The notes: generated by a model from the sequence alone, not told the origin. Counted from the stretch's first letter, positions 33,045 to 43,788 are shown. The stretch is DNA of 64,000 bases from Pectinophora gossypiella (GCF_024362695.1 NC_065408.1:4464001-4528000); one strand, 5' to 3'. Numbers and translations are program-made.

Positions 33045-33245
33045 CTAGTTTAAGAGCCACGCTCTTATCGATGTAGCATTCTCCATGCTACTTTTTAGGG
33101 AAAAATAGGGCAGTGGTTTCCCTCTTGCCTTCCGTCCCGTAGTACTCTGACGCGAGTGGGATGGCGCCCAGAGTAGACTATTTCAAAGCCGTAGGTACTA
33201 GGACTCCTGTCCTCCGCCTCTGAATAGTACTGACAGTTACTGCAG
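33045..33245 (-). mobile_element. SINE-K, longest copy
   Basis: Reverse complement: CGGCTGCAGTAACTGTCAGT, GGCGCCATCCCACTCGCGTC, GGACGGAAGGCAAGAGGGAA and AAGTAGCATGGAGAATGCTA, ending AAGAGCGTGGCTCTTAAAC and a GAT tail. The last ~50 bp match the 3' end of the LINE at 3455-3722, but the upstream part does not, so this looks like a SINE with a LINE-derived tail. I see no clear tRNA boxes. Confidence 0.6.
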
Positions 33246-33416
33246 CCGAATTTCGCGTCGGAAAATTAATAACAGACTAGTGATTTTTTTAATATTTTCA
33301 GTTCCATACTTTTGCGACGGAAAGTTCACTCAAATACATACAAAGGACACATATAAAGGACACTCATATATACACTTTGCACAATGATTGTGTTGTCCGA
33401 AAGTATTCGTTAAATC

Positions 33417-33630
33417 ATCTCCCTAGCGTTATCCCATTTTCACGGGGTCCGTTAACCCCGTGCACCAATGAACAGAGGTACTACAATATGACATATCATA
33501 AGCGCCTGACTTATCCCAATCGGGTAGTCAGAGATACATCCATCGCAAGATGGTCTAAGTACCCACACGTCACCGAGCCGTATCATAATCTCCCTAGCAC
33601 TATCCCGTTTTTCACTAGATATCAACTCAT
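33417..33630. repeat. Two SINE-A 3' ends flanking an inverted repeat G
   Basis: ATCTCCCTAGCGTTATCCC at 33418 and AATCTCCCTAGCACTATCCC at 33585 are SINE-A minus-strand 3' ends. Between them, 33470-33583 is repeat G in reverse (CTTATCCCAATCGGGTAGTC, ATCCATCGCAAGATGGTC, GTCACCGAGCCGT). Confidence 0.6.
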
Positions 33631-34192
33631 TGGTCTGAATCATCCCTCAAAGATTTCGTTACGACGTCACTAACACCTTGTAAAATCGAATAAAATAATA
33701 TAATAATAATGGTATTGACATATCACCATAGACATTTTTTTTGTTTTGGTTTTCCCCGAAGGGTAAGGCAAAGGAACTATGCCCATACAGCCATGTCTTA
33801 CGTATTTGTTGTCTTATATGATGAAAGGTGATGATGATGAAACCTAAGCCCCCACCCTCGGAGTAGACTCCTACTCCGAACCCCAAACGAATTAACTCAA
33901 AAGTCCGCATAAACTTTCAAGTTATGAAGCGGCTTCTTGGCACGAAGCGAAAATAGGCAGATACACTTTGTTTATTGAATACTCCGATATAGGTAATAAC
34001 ACTGTCGCGAATGTCTTCCGACTAACTTAATGCGATCATTAACCACAAAACACCACTTCGTATTAATTATTTAGATTATTCAATGAAGAAAGCAACTGTC
34101 CCATTCCCGTTCCCGCCAAAAAGCCCTCATCATAGACAGCTATGTTATTTTGTGCCAATACTATATATTTTAAGCGAGTTTATTATCGTTTT

Positions 34193-34247
34193 TCGGCCTT
34201 CGTAGTCCAGTTTGAGCGTTCGGCTCACGATCCAGAGGTCCCGGGAA
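34193..34247 (+). mobile_element. SINE-C head fragment
   Basis: GGCCTTCGTAGTCCAGTTTGA, GCGTTCGGCTCACGATCC and AGAGGTCCCGGG. It breaks off inside the B box and joins repeat N. Confidence 0.6.
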
Positions 34248-34318
34248 GGAAAATCTGTACAGCGCCATCTATATTTTTTTTTGAGAAACTTAGCCTGGAA
34301 ATTCCCTCATTACGTAAG
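34246..34318 (+). repeat. Dispersed repeat N
   Basis: AAAATCTGTACAGCGCCATC and TAGCCTGGAAATTCCCTCATT. Confidence 0.6.
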
Positions 34319-34440
34319 TATGTGTGGACATAAATGCATGTCCGTAATTGCTAATAGGGTGAGCAGATCAGAAAACCATCCTTGCCTTGCAGAACTTGCC
34401 GTCATTGTTGATACGAAGTCCTAAGATGGATATCTTGAAC
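34318..34440 (-). repeat. H retroposon, 3' half
   Basis: GTCCGTAATTGCTAATAGGG, GTTGATACGAAGTCCTAAGA and TGGATATCTTGAACCTTA match H. It runs into a SINE-C at 34445. Confidence 0.6.
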
Positions 34441-34444
34441 CTTA

Positions 34445-34675
34445 ATGGTAATGAGCTGCCAAAGGCCCCTGAAACGGATAATGTGATGTACATAATTATT
34501 TATTTAAGTAAAAAGTAGCCAGGATGGACTAACATGCATTCCGTAGCAACAACAAACGGGTGATCAGCTTGCAATGTCCTAAGGTCCTAACCAAACTAGA
34601 TATCTAATTTTTTGTGATTATATCCCCACAGGGAATCGAACCCAGAACTTCCACGGAAGGCGTAACGTTTAATTT
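34445..34675 (-). mobile_element. SINE-C, lacking tail
   Basis: GAGCTGCCAAAGGCCCCTGA, GGGTGATCAGCTTGCAATGT and GGGAATCGAACCCAGAACTT (head, reverse). It is strongly diverged. Confidence 0.7.
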
Positions 34676-34891
34676 GATTTCCGTTACCTACGTGAAAATG
34701 AACCTACTTCGACATATTCGGGGTAATTTATCTTTTCTTTCCTACAATATATTGACCTCAACCTTAGGGGTAAGGTCACGGTGACGGCACGTGGAAAAGG
34801 TCCCTAAGGTCAACATTTGAAATGTCATGTTTTCTATCTATCTATCTAATCTAGTAATGGGATGGCCTAACATTTGACATTCAATCATATG

Positions 34892-34945
34892 TACATCATC
34901 AGTCGTACGACACCCACTGCTGGACATAGGCCTCAAAGGCCTGTA
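34892..34945 (-). mobile_element. RTE-like LINE 3' tail, very short
   Basis: ATCATCAGTCGTACGACACC and CACTGCTGGACATAGGCCTC. Confidence 0.65.
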
Positions 34946-34964
34946 GTCATATTTTATGTACCTA

Positions 34965-35107
34965 CAGTCATGAGCAATATAATGTACCCACTTTAGGACA
35001 CTGTCGCACTAACATATTCGACATTTAGTGAGACTTACAGTTCAATTTGTCAAAAAAGTTAATGTGACATGGTACCAAAGTGTATACCATATTAATTCTC
35101 GTGACCG
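34965..35107 (-). mobile_element. MITE-1 copy 2, complete
   Basis: Begins CAGTCATGAGCAATATAATG after TA and ends CTCGTGACCG before TA, 143 bp. The internal sequence is the reverse complement of the 46-kb copy. Confidence 0.85.
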
Positions 35108-35412
35108 TACATATATACACATGGTGGAATTAGAGCTGTTATTAAGATTTTAGACCGTACCACTTAGATTTTTCTTAATTCTACTTTAAATAATTTTAAA
35201 TAATGGTTAATTTTATATTTTTTTTATTAATATTGTTTGTAAAGTTGTTAATTTCTGTCATATGTTTTTTATTCATTTTTGTGAATTTTATATTCATGTT
35301 TATTAGGTTTTTCATAGGAACCTTCCTTTTCCATCATCGCATTGGGTCCGCTTGTAATGGTGATATGTTTGTACTGTTAGATATAAGTAAATAAAGAAAA
35401 TTAAAAATACAT

Positions 35413-35743
35413 AACATAAACAGCCTATTTACGTCCCACTGCTGGGCACAGGCCTTCCCTCAATCAACCGGAGGGGGTAAGGAGCATACTCCACCACGCT
35501 GCTCCAATGCGGGTTGGTGGAGGTGTTTTTACGGCTAATAGTCGGGACCAACGGCTTAACGTGCCCTCCGAAGCACGGAATCAACTTACTTTTTCGGACA
35601 ATCAGGTGATTCAAGCCTGAAAAGTCCTTACCAAACAAAGGACAGTCTCACAAAGTGATTTCGACAATGTCCCCATCGGGAATCGAACCCGGACCTCCAG
35701 ATCGTGAGCCTAACGCTCTAACCACTAGACTACGGAGGCTGTC
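35413..35743 (-). mobile_element. SINE-B, full length
   Basis: Reverse complement: head CCTCCGTAGTCTAGTGGTTAG, B box GGTTCGATTCC, central block GTGCTTCGGAGGGCACGTTA, 3' end AGGCCTGTGCCCAGCAGTGG. This is the cleanest SINE-B in the window. Confidence 0.9.
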
Positions 35744-35769
35744 AAATTTTTTTGAAATTATTTTGAAAT

Positions 35770-35770
<1 letters not shown>

Positions 35771-35800
<30 letters not shown>
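35771..35800. repeat. (AAAT)n microsatellite
   Basis: About seven tandem AAAT units. Confidence 0.9.
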
Positions 35801-35801
<1 letters not shown>

Positions 35802-36086
35802 TTAAACGATGCATTGTCTATTGATTTAAGGCTTTTCAATATACGATAATGTAAGATGATGATGAGCTGAGTAGATACAGCGTTTGAGTTCGCGATCTGG
35901 AATTCGTATGTTCAATTAGGGAGTTTCCTAGGTCCAATATAAATTATGATATACTGATTAATAAATAAATGAAGACAGATCAAAGGTAACAAAAAAATAT
36001 ATTTTTTATATTTAAGTTATTTAAAAATTTCAATAAAGAAAAATGTAATAATATGTGCTACATTTTGTCACTTTTTTATGACGTCA

Positions 36087-36289
36087 TCATTATCAACCCT
36101 ATGACGCCCACTGCTAGGCATAGGCCTCTCCCAAGGATCTCCACGACGATCGGTCCTGCGCTGCCCGCATCCAGCGGCTTCCCGCAACCTTCGCCAGATC
36201 GTCGGTCCACCTTGTAGCGGGCCTACCCACTGAGCGTCGTCCGACACGTGGTCGCCATTCGAGGAACTTTCCGCCCCAGCGATCATCGG
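36087..36289 (-). pseudogene. 5'-truncated RTE-like LINE with 13-bp TSD
   Basis: Flanked by TTTTATGACGTCA at 36074-36086 and 36290-36302. The minus strand reads DRWGGKFLEWRPRVGRRSVG, RPATRWTDDLAKVAGSRWMR and AAQDRSSWRSLGEAYA, then a stop where the family usually has a Gln, then QWAS and a stop. The GRP.TRWTDDL...W.R.AQDR..WRSLGEAY pattern is the C-terminus of RTE-type reverse transcriptases. It ends in a GAT-rich tail. The open frame listed over 36068-36322 is a different, non-coding frame. Confidence 0.85.
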
Positions 36290-36661
36290 TTTTATGACGT
36301 CACAGGGTACTTTTTCATACAACTTCCATTGTAATTTGGTTTATTGACGTTTAGTTCAAAAGTAACTGATTTGACTAGTTGGATACTACTCATTCCCGGT
36401 GGAGACCTCTCATAGAAACGGGATTTAGGTCAGTCTGTCATCGATCTTTATACATGATAAACCGAACTCTAATGCTTAAATAATTAAAACCCCAAATGTT
36501 TACCTGAACTTTTTTATTTAACTTTATTGTTGTTGTTTGTTTTGTCAAAACAAATAGGTTTTAAATTGTGTCAATCTCATCCGTGACCTTGTAACCATCT
36601 CTACCACATGGTCGAACCACCAATCTCCTAGTCTACCCACTGATGATTTTTCATCCTGCAA

Positions 36662-36874
36662 GGCTAACATGCGCAATGTGATAAAATTATCGATCGATTC
36701 ATTAAATTTTGTCGAAATCGATAAGTTTGTTTTTTCCCCTAACATGCGTGTCACGTGATTTTGTTCGTATTTTGACAGAACCACACGACTTATATCGTTA
36801 GATTCGATAAAATGACCGTGATAAAATTATATCACATGCACAGCATGCATGCATGCATTTTGCGCATGTTAGCC
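36662..36874. mobile_element. 213-bp MITE with GGCTAACATGCGCA ends
   Basis: The left end GGCTAACATGCGCAATGTG and the right end (reverse complement) GGCTAACATGCGCAAAATG are inverted repeats. CTAACATGCG occurs a third time inside (36739). GTGATAAAATTAT is present near both ends and ATGCATGCATGCATGC near the right. There is no coding capacity. Confidence 0.65.
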
Positions 36875-37031
36875 CTACTGGGCTTCCACTCCGTTACCGC
36901 TGTGCTCATGCCCATCGTCTATCCTTCTTTCTCATCAAACAAAAATGAATGCTTCTTCTTCTTGTTCCCTTAAAGTCCATTAAAGGAAATTCTTATTTGT
37001 AATTATTATAATTGCTTTACATAAACTACTC

Positions 37032-37261
37032 ACGTTCAGCTGCTTCTCTTCCCGGGCATGTCGTAAAAACCTCTAACATGATGTGTCCTCTAACATGATG
37101 GACTAATGTTATGGGCGATAGGCTGATCCCTTATCACCATAAGGTTCATCATATCCATCTTTGGACTTCGTATCAACAGTGGCTGCAAGTTGTCTTTAAT
37201 TACTTGTGGCTCTGCCCACCCCATTAGGGATTACGGGCGTGAGTTCATGTATGTATGTATG
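37032..37261 (+). mobile_element. H retroposon with 16-bp TSD
   Basis: TTTACATAAACTACTC occurs at 37016-37031 and 37262-37277, a perfect 16-bp duplication. The 230-bp insert runs from ACGTTCAGCTGCTTCTCTTC to a (ATGT)4 tail. It is 5'-truncated relative to the 49-kb copies. The long TSD and short tandem tail indicate LINE-type retroposition. Confidence 0.85.
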
Positions 37262-37544
37262 TTTACATAAACTACTCGAACTTAATCTATTATCATCTGA
37301 CTCAGCGCTTGTCTCTTTATGGAATTAACGGTAAGTGGAACAGACGACTGACCTATTTAAAAAAAATAATAGAGGCATGAAAACGTCGAGCGTTGTCGTA
37401 GAAATACTGCAGTTTTTTTTTAATTTACTACAAAATGGCGTTTGACTACAATGTTACGCTTTTAGCAAGAAACGATGTGGCCTTGACACTGTTTCTTCAG
37501 TCTCGTCTAGAAGACTTCAAGATTATTAATGATTGGGTTTATAA

Positions 37545-38045
37545 GTTACGAATTTGCCGGTAGGAAATTCCACTTGATACCAACTCAAAATCATAATCTG
37601 AATCATCAGCATCACCTCCCTAGCATTATACCGTTTTTCACAGGGTCCGCTTACCTAACTTGAAGATTTGACAGGTCCGATTTTTTATAGAAGCGACTGC
37701 CTGTCTGACTTTCCAGCCCGCGGAAGGAAAACCACCCTAATACAGGTTAGGTCCTAGATCACATACCTCCGAAAAATGCATTTCTCCGGAATGTGGGTTT
37801 CCTCACGATGTTTTCCCCCACCGCTGAGCACGTGATAATTATTTATGATCTAAATGTGAATTCGAAAACAAATTCGACAATCATTGGTTTAGGCATGTGC
37901 TGGATTCGAACCAGCGACCTCAAACTGAGAGGCAACCGTTCTACCAACAGGACTACCACGGCTCCATAATCATGATCTGAATCATACCCCAAATTTGTTT
38001 CATTACGGTGTAATTAATAACTTGTATATTATATCAGCTATAAAA
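37545..38045 (-). repeat. Dispersed repeat L, split by SINE-A
   Basis: GTAGGAAATTCCACTTGATA and CCAACTCAAAATCATAATCT on the left, and ATCATACCCCAAATTTGTTTC with TTACGGTG on the right, continue the reverse of repeat L (24365-24605) across the SINE-A at 37607-37967. Confidence 0.5.
37607..37967 (-). mobile_element. SINE-A, full length, 18-bp TSD
   Basis: AATCATAATCTGAATCAT at 37589-37606 and AATCATGATCTGAATCAT at 37968-37985 form an 18-bp duplication with one mismatch. The 361-bp element has B box GGTTCGAATCC (reverse) and the complete SINE-A body. This is the best reference copy for family boundaries. Confidence 0.92.
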
Positions 38046-38430
38046 TGACTAAATAAAGTTCAAAATCTGAATAAAGTTTCTTTGCCCTTGACAAAACAGC
38101 TCCACAGTTTTACCCAACAAATAACTCTTGTATATAAAATCGCTGCGATTACGGTTCCTATTCAGCATTGGAAATATATTCTTTTATCTAGCAACGCCTG
38201 TCGATACCGGTCGTTCGAATCGAGTAAACTCGATTACTGCAAACCAACTTCATATCTCTGCATAAACAAGTTGTTGGGGTAACAGTGTTTCTGCTTTGTA
38301 AACATAAATATCGCTTTTGTGGTCTTGGACGAATAACATTGCAATTTCTGTAATCAGTATTCTTGGTAGATATTTGACCTTTGTAGGTTTGTTTTAATAT
38401 GTTTGATAACTGTTTATAACTAAAAAGGAT

Positions 38431-38461
38431 GGTTATGTGTTTGAAAACCAAACACATAACC
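38431..38461. other. Perfect 13-bp hairpin
   Basis: GGTTATGTGTTTG, loop AAAAC, CAAACACATAACC. It is followed by a partial repeat of the same words (GGATGGTTGTGTGGTTT). It lies on both strands within an open frame with no recognisable features. Confidence 0.5.
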
Positions 38462-38889
38462 ACATGGATGGTTGTGTGGTTTGCCTTTTCAAATAGCATA
38501 TAAAACTGTGAGAATCAACAAGGAGTTGCATGCAATTTTATGCAGACTCAACCTTATTCCCGTCTGTCGTGCACTTGTTAAATAAACTCCTTAATTGTGA
38601 AAGTCTGATTATAACAACGTACTTCTCACAATGTATTGGGCGCTAACTCAAGTGAGATGGTGCCCTCGGTCAGACTCGAGACTAAACTTTGCTTCTCCCA
38701 AACGATAATTTGCATATAAAGTGCAGAGCGCAGATTCTGACGTCTTTACTACGGTTGTTAGTGAAATCTTATCCGACAGAACTTTGTTGGAGAAAAACAT
38801 GCACAATATTTTAATATCCAAAAAGCTTTTAATGTCTCACGTGGTTCCAGGGTTTGTAACCGGTTAATGGCAATAGTAAATCCTTCAAA

Positions 38890-38975
38890 TTCAGGGCGGA
38901 AACAGGGAAACCACTGTCCTTTTTTTCGCTAAAAAGTAGCATAGAGAATGCTACATCGACAAGTGATGATGAATG
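38890..38975 (+). mobile_element. SINE-K 3' end
   Basis: GGGCGGAAACAGGGAAACCA, AAAAAGTAGCATAGAGAATG and CTACATCGACAAG, ending TGATGATGAATGG. Confidence 0.6.
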
Positions 38976-39404
38976 GTAATAGGCTCGCCCATTATTACTT
39001 GGGACAAACATAGCCGCGAGAAGTTGGTTAAAAATGAACCAAAGCAAGGTGCGGCATTTGGTTAGCTTTTGTATCTCATACAAACTTTCGCTAATATATA
39101 CTTTCGTACTTTAGCCAGAACCTTTGAAATGTGAGCTGCCGTTCTTACTGGTGAGAAATATTAATTCAAGTCGACGCCAGATTCTCCATCTTCCATCGCG
39201 GTGGCTATCATTCACTCCTATTTGGACTGCTACCACAGATCACGAGTACTGTAGATACAGTACGGAACATTTCACAACACACATGCTAATTATTATAAGG
39301 AATACTTTCTTCAGATGAACCAGAAGCACACCCGAACACTTCATTCAAAACATCTCGTTTTACACAGACGCTACATAGTACACGCGCATCGGTGAGCGTT
39401 GCGT

Positions 39405-39500
39405 CTGATGCCCATATGCGGTTGAAGACTAAAGTAAGATTGAAGGTACGGGGTTGAAAGTTGCCGTTCTATACGTAGTATTCTTCCTTTTTCTATGCCT
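39405..39500 (-). repeat. Dispersed repeat I
   Basis: GACTAAAGTAAGATTGAAGG and GTTGCCGTTCTATACGTAGT. Confidence 0.55.
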
Positions 39501-39704
39501 GAACACAACTTTCTACCAGAACTGTAAAGATGGCCATGTATTAAAATCGATTCTTCTTTGTTTTGTGTAGGTAGATAGTAAGGTCGGTGATCGAGTTCAG
39601 CAACTAAATCAGATATAATGTCAGACATAATGTTATTAAACCGCCTGATATGGTACGTATAATGTCTATGTATTTACTTTGGTACTTTTAGAACTTACTT
39701 TTTT

Positions 39705-39876
39705 CCCCCGAGAAATACGTTTTAGGAGCTATGTGACCTGACCTGTATTGGGCTGATTTTCCTTTCGCGGGCTGTAAGGTTGCTTCTGTAAAATACACGA
39801 TATTATGTCAAATATTTAGGTTTGGTAAGCAAGAGCTAAGACCCCTTGTAAATAGGATAACGCTAGGGAGATAATA
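39705..39876 (+). mobile_element. SINE-A 3' half, diverged
   Basis: CGAGAAATACGTTTTAGGAG, TATGTGACCTGACCTGTATT and GGATAACGCTAGGGAGATAA. Confidence 0.75.
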
Positions 39877-40843
39877 TATGAGTAGCTGGGACCATGGGCC
39901 TTATGTAATTCGAATGATGTCGAAGGTTAATACCAGCTCTTAGTACTTATCATATTTAGACATAACGACAAGCCCGTTTAGAAGTCACTCAAAGTAAAGT
40001 TAATATTAGAACTCACTAAAACAGAATTGGAACTCACTCAATCCAGCACAGGAGCTTGCTTTTTTATTAAATTTATCTATATCACCCTTGGTCTATGCTC
40101 GACTGCAACGCTTGCAGATCGGTTTAGTGGCATTTGTCACCAACCCCAAAGATAATGTACGACAATATCTCGATTCTGATAAACGAGTTGGCAATCGGAT
40201 CGATTCAACTAAGCCATATCGATATGGCTTCGTGGCTCTAACGCTGAGAAGTAATTGAATTTCCGTTCACATATTCAGCTTTTCGATTATGTGGACTGAT
40301 TTAGGTTTCAAGTCATTGAAATGTGGGAATGAAAATAAACTCAAGTTACACAATTTATTAAACTCATCTATGCTCAGCTGCCTCAGATGTAGGACCCTAA
40401 AGTTTTGCTTAGAGATGCCCCTCAAGCGGCGTAAGTCTTTAATATGTAGAATTATTTGAAAAAACACAATGCAATCCTGCATTCTCCTAGGCCCTTACCC
40501 AGCCTTACCCTGTATTTTTATTCTGCCTTTCAATCTTTCCGGAACTCGAATAGGGCCGCGAAGAGGTCATCGATATATTGTGCCAGAGTTAACGGTCAAA
40601 ATGTCATAAATATCAAATGCGAGGAATATTTGATGAATGCCGTGTCAACATAAGTTATGGGGCGATCTACGCGGTCCCGTACAAATAGGGTTGGCAAGCC
40701 AATGCATACAGATGTTTGGGATTATAGCCGTAAAGTAGTGCTAGATATGACATAAGTACTTCTTAATCAAATACCTCTACTGCCGGTTGAATACGTTCCT
40801 TAGAAATAGTCTCAATTGCATCACAAGTTGCATACTTTTCATA

Positions 40844-41049
40844 TTTGGATCATAAATAATTATCACGTGCTCCGCTGTGAAGGAAAACATCGTGAGGAAA
40901 TTCACATTCCCGAGAAATTAATTTTCAGAGGTGTCTGATCTGTATTGGGCTGGTTGCCTTCACGGGTTGGAAGGTCAGACAGGCAGTCGCTTCTGTAAAA
41001 ATCCGGACCTATCAAATCTTCAGGTTAGGTAAGCGGACCCTTTGAAAAA
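40844..41049 (+). mobile_element. SINE-A, body only
   Basis: TTGGATCATAAATAATTATC, ACGTGCTCCGCTGTGAAGGA, GGAAGGTCAGACAGGCAGTC and TCTTCAGGTTAGGTAAGCGG. The head and extreme tail are missing. Confidence 0.8.
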
Positions 41050-41104
41050 CATTATTTGTCACTAGTTCACTACGTCTATTTTGTTTCTTTATCACCCGTC
41101 TCAA

Positions 41105-41200
41105 TTCAATTCTGCTTTATAGCACCAAATTAAATAAAATAGTTACAAAAGAGACTTAACTAGATACATATGGCAAATGGCCTCATCTAGTTACTATAAT
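41105..41200 (-). mobile_element. CR1-like LINE 3' end fragment
   Basis: TTACAAAAGAGACTTAACTA and GATACATATGGCAAATGGCC parallel the 12.9-kb and 42.3-kb copies. Confidence 0.45.
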
Positions 41201-42261
41201 TCAATGGCGTTGACCGCTCAAGAACTATACAAATATATTGATACACGCGGTATCAATCTTATACCGTCTACCAACCAACTTTTCTAAGCAAATAGCCCGG
41301 AAATGTACACTTTTGTTCGCCGCAAGGCTAGGGTCAAACGTGACCATGGAGATTTTATTCTGGAAAATACTTTCACGTTTTTATACATATCATAATTTAT
41401 TTTGAAAGGTTTTCCTTGTTTATAAAATTGCGTAGGTTACGACCACTGACATGTAACGATTGGATATTTTGATCACCAAACCAAATACTGGGTCCTATTA
41501 TAAATATTTGTTAAAATTATTCAATAAAGTATTTTATATTCCGTTTTTATCTGCCGGCTGGATATGTAATAACTGCCAGACAAATTCTGGATAGGCCATT
41601 ATACAGTAGACTTACCAGCAAGCGGTGAAACTTGCCCCTAATAATCTTTTGCTAACAAAACAAAAGTGATTTCAACATCAAATATCTGGGGGCACGGGAG
41701 TGCCCCCGCCAAGACGAGCAAAGCGAAGCGCAAGTGCAGGGCACTGGCTACCTTTTCTTGAAACGTTTCGTCGATTTTTCGAACCCTCATAACACTCAGG
41801 TTTGGATTATACCAGATAAAACAAATTATCAGGATATGTTGTCAGCAGTGAACTTATTAAAAATATAAAGTTTTCAATATGTAGCTATTATACTAACTCA
41901 CTAACGATTATCACAATTATAAGGTACTTCTCGATGTCTTAGAAAGCTCAAATTTTGAATGTGAGCACTAGCTTACATACTCATGGTATTAGTATACCAA
42001 CATGAGCGTGAGGTGAAAAAACTATTTTGTTTTCGTCACCATGGGCTTAAGGTAACAAATATATTGAGTATTCATTACCATTTTATTAATATAGTTCTTG
42101 TAGCCAAATGCGTATAGTTTGCGTGTAACTTAGGGTTTGTGTAGTTATGGCGTGTAGAGTTAGAAGCTTGGCGTCACATGAGATCTGATATTTTAATCGA
42201 TATGAAATCGATTATCTTGGCTATATTTTAAATGAAAATGTTTTTGGTGGGATACTTTATT

Positions 42262-42315
42262 TCAACAAAATAAAAATAAATCATTACAAAGAGACTTAAC
42301 TTAGTACATGGCAAA
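42262..42315 (-). mobile_element. CR1-like LINE 3' end fragment
   Basis: CATTACAAAGAGACTTAACT and TAGTACATGGCAAAT. Confidence 0.45.
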
Positions 42316-42674
42316 TCCGACTATTGGTATATGCTTAGACCTAATGAAAAGCGGCTTATTTGTATTTGATTGTGTCTGTGTATGGGGTGTAGGTGTGCGT
42401 GTGTGTGTGTATTTGTGTGTGGTGTATGTGAGTGTCTGTGTGTGTGTGAACAGACGCCGGACGACTTTATCACTTTAATGCTGACAGCGGCTGTCTCCAC
42501 TCAACACCGCACATTGTATTACACGCGAGAGCTTAGTCTGTGTGTACCATCTCATCTATAGTTTAGTTTAGTTTAGTTTTACCTTATACACTTGTTTTGT
42601 GTTTGTGTGTGCTAAGGTGCTTATTCATTCATTCATTAATCTAAGTATACTAATATATATCTACGTACTTATAT

Positions 42675-42860
42675 ACTCGTATTGAACTCTCCGCCCGACC
42701 GATTCTTAACGGACGCCGAACTCACCCCCTCTTTGTCTTACTTCAGGTTTAAATAGCTGTAAGCCGTTAAGGAGTAAAAGAAAAAGAGCGTGCACTATGT
42801 CTTGCTCGCTTTTACGCGTACACGGTACGACTGAGGTTTTTGTATAGTGTGACCGGGGTG
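42675..42860 (+). repeat. Dispersed repeat I, long copy
   Basis: CGCCGAACTCACCCCCTCTT, TGTCTTACTTCAGGTTTAAA and GTAAGCCGTTAAGGAGTAAA. Confidence 0.55.
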
Positions 42861-42877
42861 TGCCCAACCATAACTCA

Positions 42878-43145
42878 TCTTCTTCTTTTATCATGTGGGT
42901 TGTGCTGAATTACCAACCTCATCAACCCTGGTGTCAGGGTTACTATTGAGCCGCCAAAGGCTCCTGACATGACTCATTTAACGACTACGTATTTTCATCA
43001 GTAAGTAGTAACCGGGACCAATGGCTGAACGTGCCTTCCGAAGCACGGATCGTCTTTACTTTCGGACAATCAGGTGATCAGCCTGTAATGTCCTAATCAA
43101 AAATGGGATCACAGAGTGATGTTTGTCATATATCCATCTTTCTTT
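42878..43145 (-). mobile_element. SINE-C, lacking head
   Basis: TCTTCTTCTTTTATCATGTG, ACCCTGGTGTCAGGGTTACT and TGCCTTCCGAAGCACGGATC. It ends just before the tRNA-like part. Confidence 0.8.
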
Positions 43146-43196
43146 TATGATATGGCGAGCCAGCTGTGTTAGTGGAAGATAAATTAATAACTCATT

Positions 43197-43270
43197 GGTG
43201 CAAGCGGCGGCTCAATAATAACCCTGACACCAGGTTTGATGAGGTTAGTAATCCATCTCACAACTAACCG
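43197..43270 (+). mobile_element. SINE-C tail fragment
   Basis: GGCGGCTCAATAATAACCCT, GACACCAGGTTTGATGAGG and AATCCATCTCACAAC. It is followed by unrelated sequence with GGGGTCCGGGGTTCACACCG, which looks like another tRNA-type B region. Confidence 0.7.
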
Positions 43271-43506
43271 ATGGGGGTCCGGGGTTCACACCGGCGCTTC
43301 ACGTTTGGGAAACAAGCGGTGTACCAGATGACCACAGCGACAGTCATATTACGCAGGTTGCACTCGTCCTCTTCAGTCTTCCCATCTTAAAACAGTCTTA
43401 ACTTTTGTCCAACCCCAGCTGAGCATGGAACGTTGAAAAGATAGTTTATTTAACGCAGTCATTCCGTGTTTTGAAATGTATATGTATCTAGTGAACTTTT
43501 TCAAAT

Positions 43507-43788
43507 ATGTACGGGAATTTCCGTCGCTTATATTTGAGACTGTCGGGCCACAAGATCCGTTATCCCAAATACGTCATTTTCATTACTACTACTTCACTTA
43601 CTTTAGTATTCTTTAGCTTTTTTGTTTTATTTTGGTGCAATAAATATATAATATATTTGAATTTGACTAGGTCCACTGCTGGAGTGAAGCAACATAGAAA
43701 GGAAGATAAGTATTTATTATTAGAGAATGCCACAGCAACAAAATTTAACTTTAAAAAAAATACTCAAAATGACATAACAGAAAAATAA
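43507..43788 (+). CDS. Hypothetical type II membrane protein ORF, doubtful
   Basis: A 93-codon ATG frame with A at -3. A basic N-terminus (MYGNFRRLYLRLSGHKIRYP) is followed by one hydrophobic segment, residues about 22-44 (YVIFITTTSLTLVFFSFFVL), then a Lys/Asn-rich tail with two N-glycosylation sequons (NLT, NAT). This is the shape of a Golgi type II protein start. However, it has no homologue I recognise, and GGTGCAATAAATATATAATA at its centre resembles a LINE 3' tail. It may be chance or a first exon. Confidence 0.2.
   Translation: MYGNFRRLYLRLSGHKIRYPKYVIFITTTSLTLVFFSFFVLFWCNKYIIYLNLTRSTAGVKQHRKEDKYLLLENATATKFNFKKNTQNDITEK

Noticed and set aside
42558..42580. TTTAG repeats as interstitial telomere
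   Set aside because: The insect telomere unit is TTAGG; this is a short TTTAG microsatellite.
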